From positions 1,550,001 through 1,614,000 of the forward strand of contig OY762275.1 of the NCBI GenBank assembly GCA_963665505.1: 64,000 nucleotides of DNA, given 5' to 3'. Origin of the DNA: QANA01 sp963665505 (GTDB lineage: Bacteria; Bacillota; Clostridia; Christensenellales; Christensenellaceae). Under the pieces are notes generated by a model. The model was given only the letters and a program-made list of their open reading frames with translations. It did no database searches and was not told the origin of the DNA. Of the stretch, positions 8,244 through 16,877 are shown piece after piece (the first letter of the stretch is position 1; every line of letters starts with the position of its first letter). A program made the position numbers and the translations under genes.

Positions 8244-8351
8244 GTGGATACCATACTGCGCAACTGGCAGGATATCCTGCGCCGCTGCCGCAATCATAAA
8301 GATAAACCGGCCGTATATGCAACCGGACTCCGCAATCTTTTTTACCACTAA
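8244..8351 (+). CDS. Possible 35-codon upstream ORF or gene fragment
   Basis: An open frame beginning at GTG 8244 reads VDTILRNWQDILRRCRNHKD and ends in the hydrophilic sequence TGLRNLFYH before a TAA at 8349-8351. It lies between the promoter at 8183-8211 and trmO. The composition looks protein-like, but the purine-rich AGGAAGGG is too close to the GTG for normal initiation. It may be the surviving tail of a decayed gene or a short leader ORF. I do not recognise it. Confidence 0.3.
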   Translation: MDTILRNWQDILRRCRNHKDKPAVYATGLRNLFYH

Positions 8352-8390
8352 ATCATGTACACCAGAAATGGCGGGAAGGGAAAAATCCAT

Positions 8391-8837
8391 ATGTTCACAC
8401 CGATCGGTTACGTAAGATCCCCTGTAAAAGAGAAAGTAGACGTTGACTGGGGCCAGGTTGTCTCGGAAATTGTTATCAACAGTGAATTGGCAGACGGACT
8501 CAAAGGATTAGAAGATTTCTCACATGCCATCATCCTGTTTCATCTCAACGAAGCAAAATTCATAAAAGAAAAACATTTGGTCAGAAGGCCACAGGGACGT
8601 GCAGATATGCCAAATGTCGGTATATTTTCACAGCGTGTAAAGGACAGGCCCAACACGATCGGCGTTACTTCTGTTAAAATCGTGTCTGTAGATAAAAACA
8701 TCCTGCGTGTACAGGGACTTGATGCAATTGATAAAACACCCGTTTTAGATATCAAACCGTATTTCCCACAGTATGACTTGAAAGAGAATGCGAGGGTACC
8801 CGCATGGGTAAACAAGCTCATGCAAGAGTATTTTTAG
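8391..8837 (+). CDS. trmO: TsaA/TrmO-type tRNA t6A37 methyltransferase
   Basis: SAM-dependent methyltransferase of the TsaA/TrmO (VirR/YaeB) family, which N6-methylates threonylcarbamoyladenosine-37 in tRNA in E. coli. The 148-residue product starts FTPIGYVRSPVKEK and contains LEDFSHAIILFHLNEA, the RPQGRADMPNVGIFSQR region and RPNTIGVTSVKI, the family hallmarks. The C-terminal extension of E. coli TrmO is absent, as in many short bacterial homologues, so tRNA methylation is likely but not certain. Start 8391 is preferred over an in-frame ATG at 8355, which lacks any ribosome-binding site; GGGAAGGG lies upstream of 8391. Confidence 0.8.
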   Translation: MFTPIGYVRSPVKEKVDVDWGQVVSEIVINSELADGLKGLEDFSHAIILFHLNEAKFIKEKHLVRRPQGRADMPNVGIFSQRVKDRPNTIGVTSVKIVSVDKNILRVQGLDAIDKTPVLDIKPYFPQYDLKENARVPAWVNKLMQEYF

Positions 8838-9148
8838 TTCTGTAAACAGCGGCGGCGCTTCCTTTATCAGGAAAAATAATAGATTGGCTTATTTAAATTA
8901 CTTCGTAAAATTTTGCCGGCAGTACTGTACGTGCGCCAGCACGCAATTTTTGCGATTGATTCTACAGCGTCGAGGCTATAGCAGACTAAAATGACGATTC
9001 CCCCCTGTATCGCCAGCGCAATTTGCTATACAGGCCGGGAAACAAAAAGACTCCAGCCGATGCCATTGTTGTCCCCCATCGGATAACAGACTCGTAACGG
9101 ACATGCGGCATTTTCCAAATATTGTGCTGTTTCAAGCCTCAAAACGGT
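8838..9148. other. Intergenic stretch without a recognisable gene
   Basis: No ORF, tRNA or terminator is convincing here. The only structure noted is a 7-bp inverted repeat, CCTGTAT and ATACAGG, at 9004-9034 around a 17-nt spacer. The stretch runs into the pseudogene that follows and may hold its decayed 5' end. Confidence 0.5.
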
Positions 9149-10164
9149 CAGGCCAAAAGCATCTATGATACGAAATGCACGCCCGGCCCCGGCGGTATGC
9201 AGATCCCCAACCCCGGATCCTACATCATGCCGGGCGGATATTGTACCGCGAAGTGCGTTATGGCCACTATTCTTATTAGGGAAACGATATCAACCAAGGG
9301 ATGCGGCTTTGCGGGCGCTTCGGCAACGACGGCGTCAGTAGAACGCCGCAGTTCTGATATGACGATGCGGCGGCGGTCCGGCTGTGCGCCAGCCTCCAGG
9401 AGGAGGTCAGCGTTTTATGGCACGATTACGATCGGCAAGATCGGTCTCGATGATGAGCAGACCTGCTATACGCTTTTCTATGCGATGATGTCGACTTACC
9501 AGCCGCAGATATTATGTCCGTATAACGATACGGGAGGGCATTCGTTTTGGCCTGCAAGGTGACGGCCGATGCGATCTATATCAGCGATCCAAACTATCCG
9601 GGCGATACATCCAGGTACATCCCGATCGGTACGGACAGTAACGGGTGCATTGCATTCGGCGCATACGATACGTATGACAAAATCGGCTTCTTCGCCCAAA
9701 ACGAAGATACTTTGGCGCGAGATGACAGATAGCTCCCCCATAATGGGCATCTCTTCCGCGGACTATTCTCCGGACGACATGACCGACCATCGAAGTCGTC
9801 GTCGGCAAAGACGGCAGCGGTAGCTATATCACGCAGCCGCTGTCCGGCGGTCTTGGCATAACAAAAGAAAACGCCACACCTCTCAGCTCGGCAAACGGCG
9901 GGAACTCTACTGCCGCATTATGGATACAGAGGGCAGCGATACGATGCTGATGATGCACGAAACGGCAACATACGGAGCACTGAATGGAAATTTTGCACGG
10001 TCGATTGCCATTTGACAGACAGTACCGGTGCCCCGTTCATCGACATATGGCCCATCTATATCGAATTTGACGCATCTTCCGGTACGTATTTACTGTATCA
10101 GAAAATGGACCATTCCGCGATTGACTTCATCGTCTGGACCAGGAACGCAGCTACTTCTACCTAA
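9149..10164 (+). pseudogene. Decayed papain-like (C39-like) cysteine peptidase gene
   Basis: Protein-like fragments run through all three plus frames, interrupted by frameshifts and stops. In order they give IPNPGSYIMPGGYC (a Cys context), GNDINQGM, a hydrophilic stretch with AAAVRLCASLQEEVSVLWHD, IGLDDEQTCYTLFYAMMSTY, then NDTGGHSF (His context) and YISDPNYPGDTSRYIPIG (Asp/Asn context). The order Cys, then GHSF, then DPNYPG is that of papain-fold peptidases. Further fragments (VVVGKDGSGSYITQ, TGAPFIDIWPIYIEFD, SGTYLLYQKMDHS) reach a stop at 10162-10164. At least four frame changes are needed, so this is gene decay, not a single sequencing error. It ends 14 bp before the next gene, suggesting a former operon. 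Confidence 0.65.
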
Positions 10165-10178
10165 CAGAGGAGGCACTT

Positions 10179-11564
10179 ATGCTGGCACTCATATTGTATA
10201 TCGTCGGCGGGCTCACATTTATTGCGGCGGTGGCGCTGCTGAGCCTGATACCCAAAACCGGTGTCAAGGTCAGTATGCTCATCCTATTCTGCCTGCTGTT
10301 CATCGGTACGATGACGTTCCTACTGTTCAGAGTGTCGGGGCAACCGGACATGGGCAGCATGTTGCACGCGATATTGCGCGGACAAACGCAGGGTACGGAA
10401 AATGCGGATATCATAGCCGCAGATACTTCCGCCCAAGGCGCGGAGATTTTGGACGAGGCGGCCGAAAGCATGCTGAACACCTTTCTGGCCGCCTGGCAGA
10501 ATTACGACGGGGACACGATGTTGGGCCTGACTTACGGCGATGCGCGAACAAAGCTTGAAAACGAACTGCCTTTCGACTCGTCATCACCGGTGCAGACGTT
10601 CAAGGTCGAAAATACCGGCATAGACGAATCGGGTGCCCCGGCAACGGTCCAGATCACGATGACGGTATTGAACGACGCCCTGCAATCGGTCTCTATCGGA
10701 TACACCGTTCAGTTGGAGGTCTCGGGTACCGCATGGTACGTAACGGACGTTGTCTGCGACGTAAGTGAATATCCGACGTTTGATCTGTCCGGTACACAGA
10801 TAACGGATACTTCCCAACCGGCGATCGTCATCGGCACCTGGGTGGACCCGGACGATGCAAACCACCGCATCGAAATCCGCGAGGACGGTACCTGTACGAT
10901 ATACTATACCTCCGGCGACGAGAACAGCGGCACATACACCTTCGACCCGGAAACCAACAACGGCATGATGATCGACGGGACATTTTCGCTCTGGTATGCG
11001 CCTGAAACGGACACGATTATTTACGTCGGCGGAACGCTTGTGCGAGAAGATGCGAATACGACCACACAGACTGAAACCGTCAGTATTCTACGCATGTGGT
11101 ATGAGAAAAACGCAGGCCTATACCGGCTTGAATTTTCTCCCGACGGTTCGATGCGGTATATTATGCCCGAGGGTCCCTATGCGGGTACGTATACGTTTGA
11201 CGCTGCAACGGGGCAGGGCGAAGTTGATATATTTGCAGAAATTTATGAGATAACGTACGATTTTGAAGAGGAACTACTCAGCTTCGATGGACTTACGTAT
11301 TCCTGCATGCCGCCCGGCGAGGTAACCAACAATATCCTGGGCTTTTGGTATGAACATGACGACGGACTGGGCCAACTCGAATTCTTTTCCGACGGCACGC
11401 TGAAGTATTATGCAGATACCGATAAGACGGGTACATACACCTATGACGAAGCAACCGCGCATGGTGATATAAACATATCTGGGTACACGTACGAGATCAT
11501 TTATATCCCAAGTAATGACACGCTGAATTTTGAAGGCGCCCTATATGCCCGGATCCCCTGGTAA
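10179..11564 (+). CDS. Membrane-anchored protein with three C-terminal beta-repeats
   Basis: Unrecognised 461-residue envelope protein. Two hydrophobic segments (about 2-24 and 32-51) anchor it. Residues about 88-195 resemble an NTF2-like/lumazine-type fold (AAESMLNTFLAAWQNYDGD through SGTAWYVTDVV). Three homologous units follow at about 217-290, 303-378 and 385-461. Each has a GxW/xxW start, a basic-acidic strand ending in DGT or DGS, then GTYTF/YDxxTxxG and a final strand. They recall lipocalin-like or DUF5640-type small beta-domains of secreted Firmicutes proteins. An AGAGGAGG site precedes the ATG. It sits between a decayed peptidase and an LCP lipoprotein, so a cell-surface role is likely. 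Confidence 0.75.
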   Translation: MLALILYIVGGLTFIAAVALLSLIPKTGVKVSMLILFCLLFIGTMTFLLFRVSGQPDMGSMLHAILRGQTQGTENADIIAADTSAQGAEILDEAAESMLNTFLAAWQNYDGDTMLGLTYGDARTKLENELPFDSSSPVQTFKVENTGIDESGAPATVQITMTVLNDALQSVSIGYTVQLEVSGTAWYVTDVVCDVSEYPTFDLSGTQITDTSQPAIVIGTWVDPDDANHRIEIREDGTCTIYYTSGDENSGTYTFDPETNNGMMIDGTFSLWYAPETDTIIYVGGTLVREDANTTTQTETVSILRMWYEKNAGLYRLEFSPDGSMRYIMPEGPYAGTYTFDAATGQGEVDIFAEIYEITYDFEEELLSFDGLTYSCMPPGEVTNNILGFWYEHDDGLGQLEFFSDGTLKYYADTDKTGTYTYDEATAHGDINISGYTYEIIYIPSNDTLNFEGALYARIPW

Positions 11565-11801
11565 AAAAGAGCGGCCCCCCTTGGTCTTTTAGATAAAAAG
11601 CCGTTTGCCGGGGATATGTTTTGCACCGTATGCTTCCGCCGGTGCAGTCGGGTCGTACCCGCGATGGGCAATAGATTTTCCCCCATGGGTTGCGTTTCGG
11701 GTTTCTTTCCTTAGGTAAAATCAAATTGAACGCTTATGGAGGGCAAGAATTTCTTTTCTTGCTTGCTTTAAAAAAATAAGGAGTGAGGAGCGTGATTTTT
11801 C
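11565..11801. other. Intergenic stretch before the LCP lipoprotein
   Basis: No gene or clear terminator seen in these 237 bp. A weak stem-like AAGAATTTCTTTTCTT segment lies near 11747-11762. GGAGTGAGGAG upstream of 11802 includes the ribosome-binding site of the next gene. Confidence 0.4.
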
Positions 11802-12734
11802 ATGAAAAAAATTATTTCTTTTGTTTTGGCAATGGTTATGCTGCTGTTTACTGCGTGCGCCGCCCGGGAAGAAACGAAAACCAGTTCGCCCGAAACCGCA
11901 TCGGTAACTGCACAAACGACCAAACAATCTGTACCGGAAGGAATCGACGGATATACGATTTTGCTGATGGGATCGAGCGAGGCGGATTTTTCAGAGGATT
12001 CTGAAAACCCATATGCATTAACGCACATACTGATCACGATAGACCCGGAAGGAAGCGTATTGAAATTCGTCACCTTCCCCTATAACCTTTTAGTCGATGT
12101 GGAAACGGAGGACGGTGTGGAATCAGAACAGCTGCAATTTGTCTGCAACTCGCTCGGCCCGGATGAGACCGTCACCGTACTGGAGGAAAACTTCGGTATA
12201 GATATTGACTATTGGGTATTGATGAACATGGCGGGCGTTTCAGATATCGTGGATGCGCTCGGCGGCATAGAGATTGACCTTGCCGATCTGTCGATCAATG
12301 ACATCGCAGAGTATGCGGAGTATATCGTCGGCCAGGTTTGGGTAAATGTGACGAAAACCGGCCTGCAAATACTTTCCGGCCTGCAAACAGCCGGATACTT
12401 TTTCAATACGATGTATGATAACCCGACGGCAGAAGAGGAAGAAAACCGCTTTAGAGAGCATCACCGCACGATCATTACGGCTGTGGTGCAGGCGGTTGAA
12501 TTGCTGCAACTGCAAGGAAAAGACCTTGTCACGATTGCCGAAAATGTCGAGGAGCGCTATACGTCAAATATTCCCGAAGATGAGTGGCAGCAAATCGCGG
12601 ACAGCGCCCTCTATTGCGTGAGCAACGACCCGCAATTCCTGCATGTCCCGCAAACCATCGAGGTGTCGGGATGGGACATTGTCTATGATCCTGAAACCGA
12701 TGTTTCTGCCGTACAGCAATTTATAGGGGAATAA
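11802..12734 (+). CDS. Divergent LytR-CpsA-Psr (LCP) family lipoprotein
   Basis: LCP proteins ligate wall teichoic acid or capsule chains to peptidoglycan outside the membrane. The 310 residues begin with a lipoprotein signal ending LLFTAC (C19). The LCP core follows: TILLMGSSEAD, LTHILITIDPEGSVLKFVTF, EENFGIDIDYWVLMNMAGVSDIVDALGGIEIDL, and NRFREHHRTIITAVV with two arginines in the region of the family's distal Arg pair. The R-x-D motif that normally precedes the LITID-like strand reads LTH, so a key Arg and Asp are missing. Attachment by lipid rather than a membrane helix is also unusual. It may be a degenerate or functionally changed LCP protein. Family assignment is fairly secure; activity is not. 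Confidence 0.8.
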   Translation: MKKIISFVLAMVMLLFTACAAREETKTSSPETASVTAQTTKQSVPEGIDGYTILLMGSSEADFSEDSENPYALTHILITIDPEGSVLKFVTFPYNLLVDVETEDGVESEQLQFVCNSLGPDETVTVLEENFGIDIDYWVLMNMAGVSDIVDALGGIEIDLADLSINDIAEYAEYIVGQVWVNVTKTGLQILSGLQTAGYFFNTMYDNPTAEEEENRFREHHRTIITAVVQAVELLQLQGKDLVTIAENVEERYTSNIPEDEWQQIADSALYCVSNDPQFLHVPQTIEVSGWDIVYDPETDVSAVQQFIGE

Positions 12735-12995
12735 AAGCAAGGGCGCCTTACTGCCGGTAAAATTAATACCGGATCGATCCCCATTCTGATCTTGCCACCC
12801 GGGCCGTAAAACCGCTTTAAACGGATATTCCGTTTCTAAGGCGTTTTCCCGTGTAAGGCCTTCGGGGGCGGCGTAGCAGTAATTTATGCAAGCTGCCGCC
12901 ATAGTATATTCCCACACAGAAGAGGGGTACGTATATAGAGAAAACATACGCGCCGGGCCTGTTGCCTGCCGGAAAAATATTCTGTCTAGTCATAT
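12735..12995. other. Intergenic stretch with small hairpins
   Basis: Between the LCP gene and the convergent flavin-reductase gene. Two short perfect hairpins are visible: AAACGGA-TAT-TCCGTTT near 12817-12833 and CCGGTA-TACCGG near 12752-12770. No supported gene. A minus-strand open frame crosses the stretch but runs into the LCP gene and resembles nothing known. Confidence 0.4.
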
Positions 12996-13032
12996 AAAAA
13001 GAGCGCCGGTTTTCACCGCAGCCGCTCTTTTT
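12996..13032. terminator. Bidirectional terminator between convergent genes
   Basis: AAAAAGAGCG (12996-13005) pairs with CGCTCTTTTT (13023-13032). Runs of A on one side and T on the other allow termination of both the plus-strand LCP transcript and the minus-strand flavin-reductase transcript. Confidence 0.75.
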
Positions 13033-13058
13033 ATATTCTTTTTCCTTTTTTCCCCCGA

Positions 13059-13550
13059 TTATAAAAGCTCCAGCGAACGCAGGTCCAAATCTCCCTTTTC
13101 CGTAACCAACGCCGGATCCGCATGGATGCATTCTATTTTGCCGGCAAACATTTCGTGGGAACCGGTGACAATAGAACCAACGATCTTGCATTCAATATTG
13201 ACCGGGCAGTCTTCCAAAAGGGGCGCATTGATTTTTTCCGCTTCCCCCAGTTTGGCGCCTGCCGCCGCGAGCTTATCCTCGTCCCTGCCGCTGTGCGACC
13301 CCAGATAGTCGAATAAAGCCTTGTTTTCTTTGGAAACCAAATTGACCACAAAACACCCGGATTCCTTGATCAGATGATAGGAGTGGCGGGAAGGAACGAT
13401 CCCGACCATAAGCATGGGCGGAGCAAAGCTGCAGTTGCAGCAATATGCCACCGCGAGCGCATTGTTTTCTCCGTTGCATCCCCTGCAGGAGACAAGTATG
13501 TTCGGCCTTGGCTGAAGACATGCCCTGATATTCACACTTTTTTTATTCAT
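13059..13550 (-). CDS. Flavin reductase-like (FMN-binding split-barrel) protein
   Basis: Member of the flavin reductase-like domain family, which binds FMN and reduces flavin with NAD(P)H or acts as an electron carrier. The 163 residues show the split-barrel pattern: ILVSCRGCNGENNALAVAYCC, APPMLMVGIVPSRHSYHLIKESGCFVVNLVS, DYLGSHSGRDEDKL and a late CKIVGSIVTGSHEMFAGKIECIH. The N-terminal cysteines (RGCNGENN, YCCNCS) are more numerous than usual. AAGGA lies upstream of the ATG. It is a single-gene unit with its own terminator. Substrate or partner is unknown. Confidence 0.8.
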   Translation of the reverse strand: MNKKSVNIRACLQPRPNILVSCRGCNGENNALAVAYCCNCSFAPPMLMVGIVPSRHSYHLIKESGCFVVNLVSKENKALFDYLGSHSGRDEDKLAAAGAKLGEAEKINAPLLEDCPVNIECKIVGSIVTGSHEMFAGKIECIHADPALVTEKGDLDLRSLELL

Positions 13551-13759
13551 ACCATTTATCCTTTCGTATTGCTCCGTCTCTCACCTGCATCGCGCACAGG
13601 TTACCTAGGAAAATCATTTCTATAAAATATTTTACCAAATACACCAATTTAAAACAATACTGTCTGTTTTCCTATGTGCTTTCTCACAAACCGGCCGCTC
13701 TCAATATCTTTTCGCGGCAGACCCAGACGCCCACTTAAACAAATGCGGCGCGTTGTCGC

Positions 13760-14236
13760 TCATGGGCCTGTACCGGCGGCAACAAAGACCCTGTATTTTT
13801 CCAATATATCCGGATGAGAAGCCAAAAACAGGCTTATACTCCTCAGGTGGCAAAGCGTATTGTCGCTGATATAGTGCTCGATCAGCTCGGTTTCGGCCAA
13901 CAGATTTTCTCTGACCCCGATCATATGCAAAAATTCTTCGATCATATTATGCCGCATGAGCAAATATTCCCCTACTTCCCTCCCGGGATCGGTAACACCG
14001 ATCATGCCGTATTTTTTATATTGTATAAACCCCAGTTCCCCCAGTCTCTGCACCATCTTGGTGGCCGATGACGCACGTACATGCAGCTTTTCGGCCAGCT
14101 CGTTCGTGCGTACATACCCTTTCCCTTTCGTATGCCGGTAGATCATCTCCAGATAATCTTCCATCGCCGGCGTCAATGCCTTTTTATTTTGCCTGAGAAG
14201 CTGGTACCCTCTAACGGTATAAAATCCATCGTTCAT
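13760..14236 (-). CDS. DtxR/MntR-family metal-dependent repressor
   Basis: Metal-sensing transcriptional repressor. The 158 residues carry an N-terminal winged helix (TPAMEDYLEMIYRHTKGKGYVRTNELAEKL, recognition helix near RASSATKMVQRL) and a dimerisation/metal-binding domain with DPGREVGEYLLMRHNMIEEFL, ETELIEHYISDNTLCHL and several His/Glu/Cys candidates. There is no C-terminal SH3-like domain, so it is MntR-sized. It is divergent from feoAB with 126 bp between the start codons, which makes ferrous-iron-dependent control of feoAB the likely role. An AGGAG site precedes the ATG. Metal specificity (Fe or Mn) cannot be read from the sequence. Confidence 0.88.
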   Translation of the reverse strand: MNDGFYTVRGYQLLRQNKKALTPAMEDYLEMIYRHTKGKGYVRTNELAEKLHVRASSATKMVQRLGELGFIQYKKYGMIGVTDPGREVGEYLLMRHNMIEEFLHMIGVRENLLAETELIEHYISDNTLCHLRSISLFLASHPDILEKYRVFVAAGTGP

Positions 14237-14305
14237 ATTTTTTCTCCTAACTCTGCCTTTATTATTCTATTCGTCACAATTCCGGATTATTTGAATATAA
14301 GTGTA

Positions 14306-14319
14306 GAGAAAAGTTTCTC
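14306..14319. promoter_or_regulatory. Candidate operator in the dtxR-feoA divergent region
   Basis: GAGAAA AG TTTCTC is a perfect 6+6 bp palindrome just downstream of a weak plus-strand promoter (GTCACA, 17 nt, TATAAG). It could be a repressor site for feoAB; it does not match a DtxR consensus I can name. Confidence 0.3.
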
Positions 14320-14362
14320 GCCCCTAAAAAAGAAGCAAAGCGAAAAACCAGGAGCATGCAAT

Positions 14363-14614
14363 ATGTCTGAAAAATACATTTTTTTAAATAATTTGCCCAT
14401 TGGTCAAAAAGCAAGAGTCAAAAAACTGACGGCCGACGGTACGGTGCGGCGGCGGATGCTGGATCTCGGGCTTATTCTGGATACCGTTGTGGAAGCGTTG
14501 CTCAAAAGTCCGGCGGGAGACCCTGTCGCCTATGAAATTCGCGGCGCGGTGATTGCCCTCCGCAGCGAAGAAGCAAAAAAGATTTTGGTTGCGATCGAAC
14601 CACCCGGAGAATAA
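14363..14614 (+). CDS. feoA: Ferrous iron transport protein A
   Basis: Small SH3-like cytoplasmic partner of FeoB. The 83 residues carry the FeoA pattern: LNNLPIGQKARVKKL, RRRMLDLGLILDTVVEALLKSPAGDPVAYEIRG and a final strand IALRSEEAKKILV. CAGGAG lies 7 nt before the ATG at 14363. The feoB start codon follows the feoA stop by two nucleotides and its ribosome-binding site lies inside feoA, so they are co-translated. Confidence 0.95.
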   Translation: MSEKYIFLNNLPIGQKARVKKLTADGTVRRRMLDLGLILDTVVEALLKSPAGDPVAYEIRGAVIALRSEEAKKILVAIEPPGE

Positions 14615-14616
14615 AA

Positions 14617-16770
14617 ATGGGTTTGACAATACAATCGACCGGTTCCCGTGCAATGGAAGCCACGCTGAAAATCGAACGTACCGCACCAGGCGATATGATC
14701 GTTGCACTGGCCGGGAATCCTAATGTCGGCAAAAGCACGGTCTTCAACAGTCTGACGGGACTTAAACAACATACGGGGAATTGGCCCGGGAAAACAGTGA
14801 CCCATGCGCAAGGGAAATACAGACATAAGGACAATACTTTCATTCTGATCGACCTTCCGGGCACATATTCACTGATGGCCAATTCCTTAGAAGAGGAAGT
14901 CGCAAGGGACTTTATTTGCTTTGCCCATCCGGATGCGACGGTGATCGTGACAGACGCGACCTGCCTGGAGCGCAATCTGAACCTGGTCCTACAGACACTC
15001 GAGATCACGGGGCAAGTCGTCGTCGCCGTAAACCTGATAGACGAAGCAAACCGAAAAAAGGTCCGGATCGATCTGGCGGCCCTGTCCCGGCAGTTGGGCG
15101 TACCGGTCATAGGCACCAACGCACGGAAAGGACAAGGATTGTCCGAATTGATGGATGCCGTAGATACCATTGCCCATCGCCGGACCATCTCTAAACCGCC
15201 CGGGGTCGCCTATGATGCAGGCATTGAAAAAGCCATCGCCTGCATCGAACCCTGCCTGGAAGACCGTCTTTCCGGTAAATTGAACGGCCGATGGGTCGCT
15301 CTGAAACTGTTGGGCGGCGATCCCTCTCTGCTGCAAGCCCTGCAAAGATACCTGGACTTCGATCTGCAAAAAGACGCAGCGGTGATGCAAAAAGTCCGGG
15401 AGGCAAAGGAAAGGCTCTTGCAGGAAGGCATTCGCCCCGATATGCTGCGGGATCAGATTGTTTCCCGGCTCGTGCACACAGCCGAAGATATCTGTAAAAA
15501 AGTCGTCCAGTTCGAGAATCTCCAATATAACCGGACCGACCGTAAGATTGACAAGATATTGACTTCCCGTATTTTCGGTCTTCCCCTGATGCTGGTTCTT
15601 TTGGGCGTCGTCTTCTGGCTGACCATCACGGGTGCGAATTACCCGTCGCAAGCGTTGGCCGACGGTCTCTTTTGGATAGAAGCCCAACTGACTGCATTCT
15701 TCGCCCAGCTGGGCACGCCCGCGTGGGTCCACGGTGTGTTGGTCCTCGGCATGTATAGGACGCTGGCCTGGGTAGTCTCCGTTATGTTGCCGCCCATGGC
15801 CATATTTTTTCCGTTGTTTACATTGCTGGAAGATTTGGGGTATCTGCCAAGAGTCGCTTTCAACCTGGATAAATTTTTTAAGAAAGCATGCGCTTGCGGT
15901 AAACAGGCCCTGACCATGTGTATGGGATTCGGCTGTAACGCTGCCGGCATCGTTGGGTGTCGCATCATAGAATCGCCGCGCGAACGGCTGATCGCAATCG
16001 TCACAAACAGCTTCGTGCCCTGTAACGGCCGCTTTCCCACGCTGATCGCAATCATCACAATGTTCTTTGCAGCGACCAGCGCGGGGCCTCTCCCGTCTCT
16101 CTTTTCCGCCTTAGCGCTGGTCGGCGTGATTCTGCTTGGCATTTTCACAACACTACTGCTTTCCAAACTGCTTTCCAAAACGATTCTGAAAGGAGTCCCT
16201 TCTTCTTTTACCTTGGAACTCCCCCCCTACCGAAAACCCCAGGTCGGCAGAATCATCGTCCGTTCCATCCTGGACAGAATGCTGTTTGTCTTGGGCCGCG
16301 CTGTTATGGTGGCCGCACCTGCGGGTATTCTCCTTTGGCTGTTGGCGAACGTTTATACCGGTGACCAAAGCCTTCTGGCGCATTGTGCAGACTTTCTCGA
16401 TCCGTTCGCAAAATGGATCGGCTTGGATGGTTTTATATTGACGGCCTTTATTTTAGGGTTTCCTGCCAATGAGATCGTCATGCCGATCCTTATTATGAGT
16501 TACATGGCCACGGGCAGTCTGGCGGAGTTGAATTCTTTGGAGGAATTGCATGGACTGCTTGTCGCGCATGGTTGGACGTGGCTCACAGCCGTCTGTACGA
16601 TGCTCTTTTCTCTCATGCACTGGCCATGCGGAACGACCTGTTGGACCATCTATAAAGAAACACAAAGCTGGAAGTGGACGATTTTTTCTTTTCTCTTGCC
16701 TACGGCGACAGGGGCCCTTATATGTTGTGCTGTTGCGAATTTTGCCCGACTCCTTGGATTGGCCGCCTAA
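14617..16770 (+). CDS. feoB: Ferrous iron transport protein B
   Basis: Fe(II) uptake permease with an N-terminal G domain. Of 717 residues, 33-41 form the G1 motif GNPNVGKST. DLPGTYSL supplies G3, and NLIDEA stands where G4 is expected, so the usual NxxD is present. A helical linker leads to a membrane domain of eight or more segments with two Gate repeats. GFGCNAAGIVGCRIIESPRERL and PCNGRFPTLIAI are the conserved cysteine-containing motifs of the first Gate region. The C-terminal WPCGTTCWTIYKET is also typical. The length is normal for a Firmicutes FeoB. No feoC follows; instead a promoter for the next operon begins 36 bp downstream. Confidence 0.96.
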   Translation: MGLTIQSTGSRAMEATLKIERTAPGDMIVALAGNPNVGKSTVFNSLTGLKQHTGNWPGKTVTHAQGKYRHKDNTFILIDLPGTYSLMANSLEEEVARDFICFAHPDATVIVTDATCLERNLNLVLQTLEITGQVVVAVNLIDEANRKKVRIDLAALSRQLGVPVIGTNARKGQGLSELMDAVDTIAHRRTISKPPGVAYDAGIEKAIACIEPCLEDRLSGKLNGRWVALKLLGGDPSLLQALQRYLDFDLQKDAAVMQKVREAKERLLQEGIRPDMLRDQIVSRLVHTAEDICKKVVQFENLQYNRTDRKIDKILTSRIFGLPLMLVLLGVVFWLTITGANYPSQALADGLFWIEAQLTAFFAQLGTPAWVHGVLVLGMYRTLAWVVSVMLPPMAIFFPLFTLLEDLGYLPRVAFNLDKFFKKACACGKQALTMCMGFGCNAAGIVGCRIIESPRERLIAIVTNSFVPCNGRFPTLIAIITMFFAATSAGPLPSLFSALALVGVILLGIFTTLLLSKLLSKTILKGVPSSFTLELPPYRKPQVGRIIVRSILDRMLFVLGRAVMVAAPAGILLWLLANVYTGDQSLLAHCADFLDPFAKWIGLDGFILTAFILGFPANEIVMPILIMSYMATGSLAELNSLEELHGLLVAHGWTWLTAVCTMLFSLMHWPCGTTCWTIYKETQSWKWTIFSFLLPTATGALICCAVANFARLLGLAA

Positions 16771-16805
16771 AAAGAACGGCATCGCATCTTGGCAAAAAAA
16801 AATAG

Positions 16806-16834
16806 TTGACAAGTAAAAAGAGCTCGTGTATACT
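16806..16834 (+). promoter_or_regulatory. Strong promoter of the amino acid ABC operon
   Basis: TTGACA (16806-16811), exact 17-nt spacer, TATACT (16829-16834). A start near 16841 would give a leader of about 254 nt before the first gene. Confidence 0.8.
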
Positions 16835-16877
16835 AAGTAAAAAGTTTTGAACGACAACTCTATATTTTATAAAAGAT

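Noticed and set aside
7532..10164. Integrative element at tRNA-Pro
   Set aside because: No integrase, no repeat of the tRNA 3' end and no mobility gene were found in the decayed stretch.
12564..12947. Minus-strand open frame of 127 codons across the LCP gene end and the following gap
   Set aside because: It overlaps the LCP gene antisense for nearly half its length, has no ribosome-binding site and resembles no protein family.
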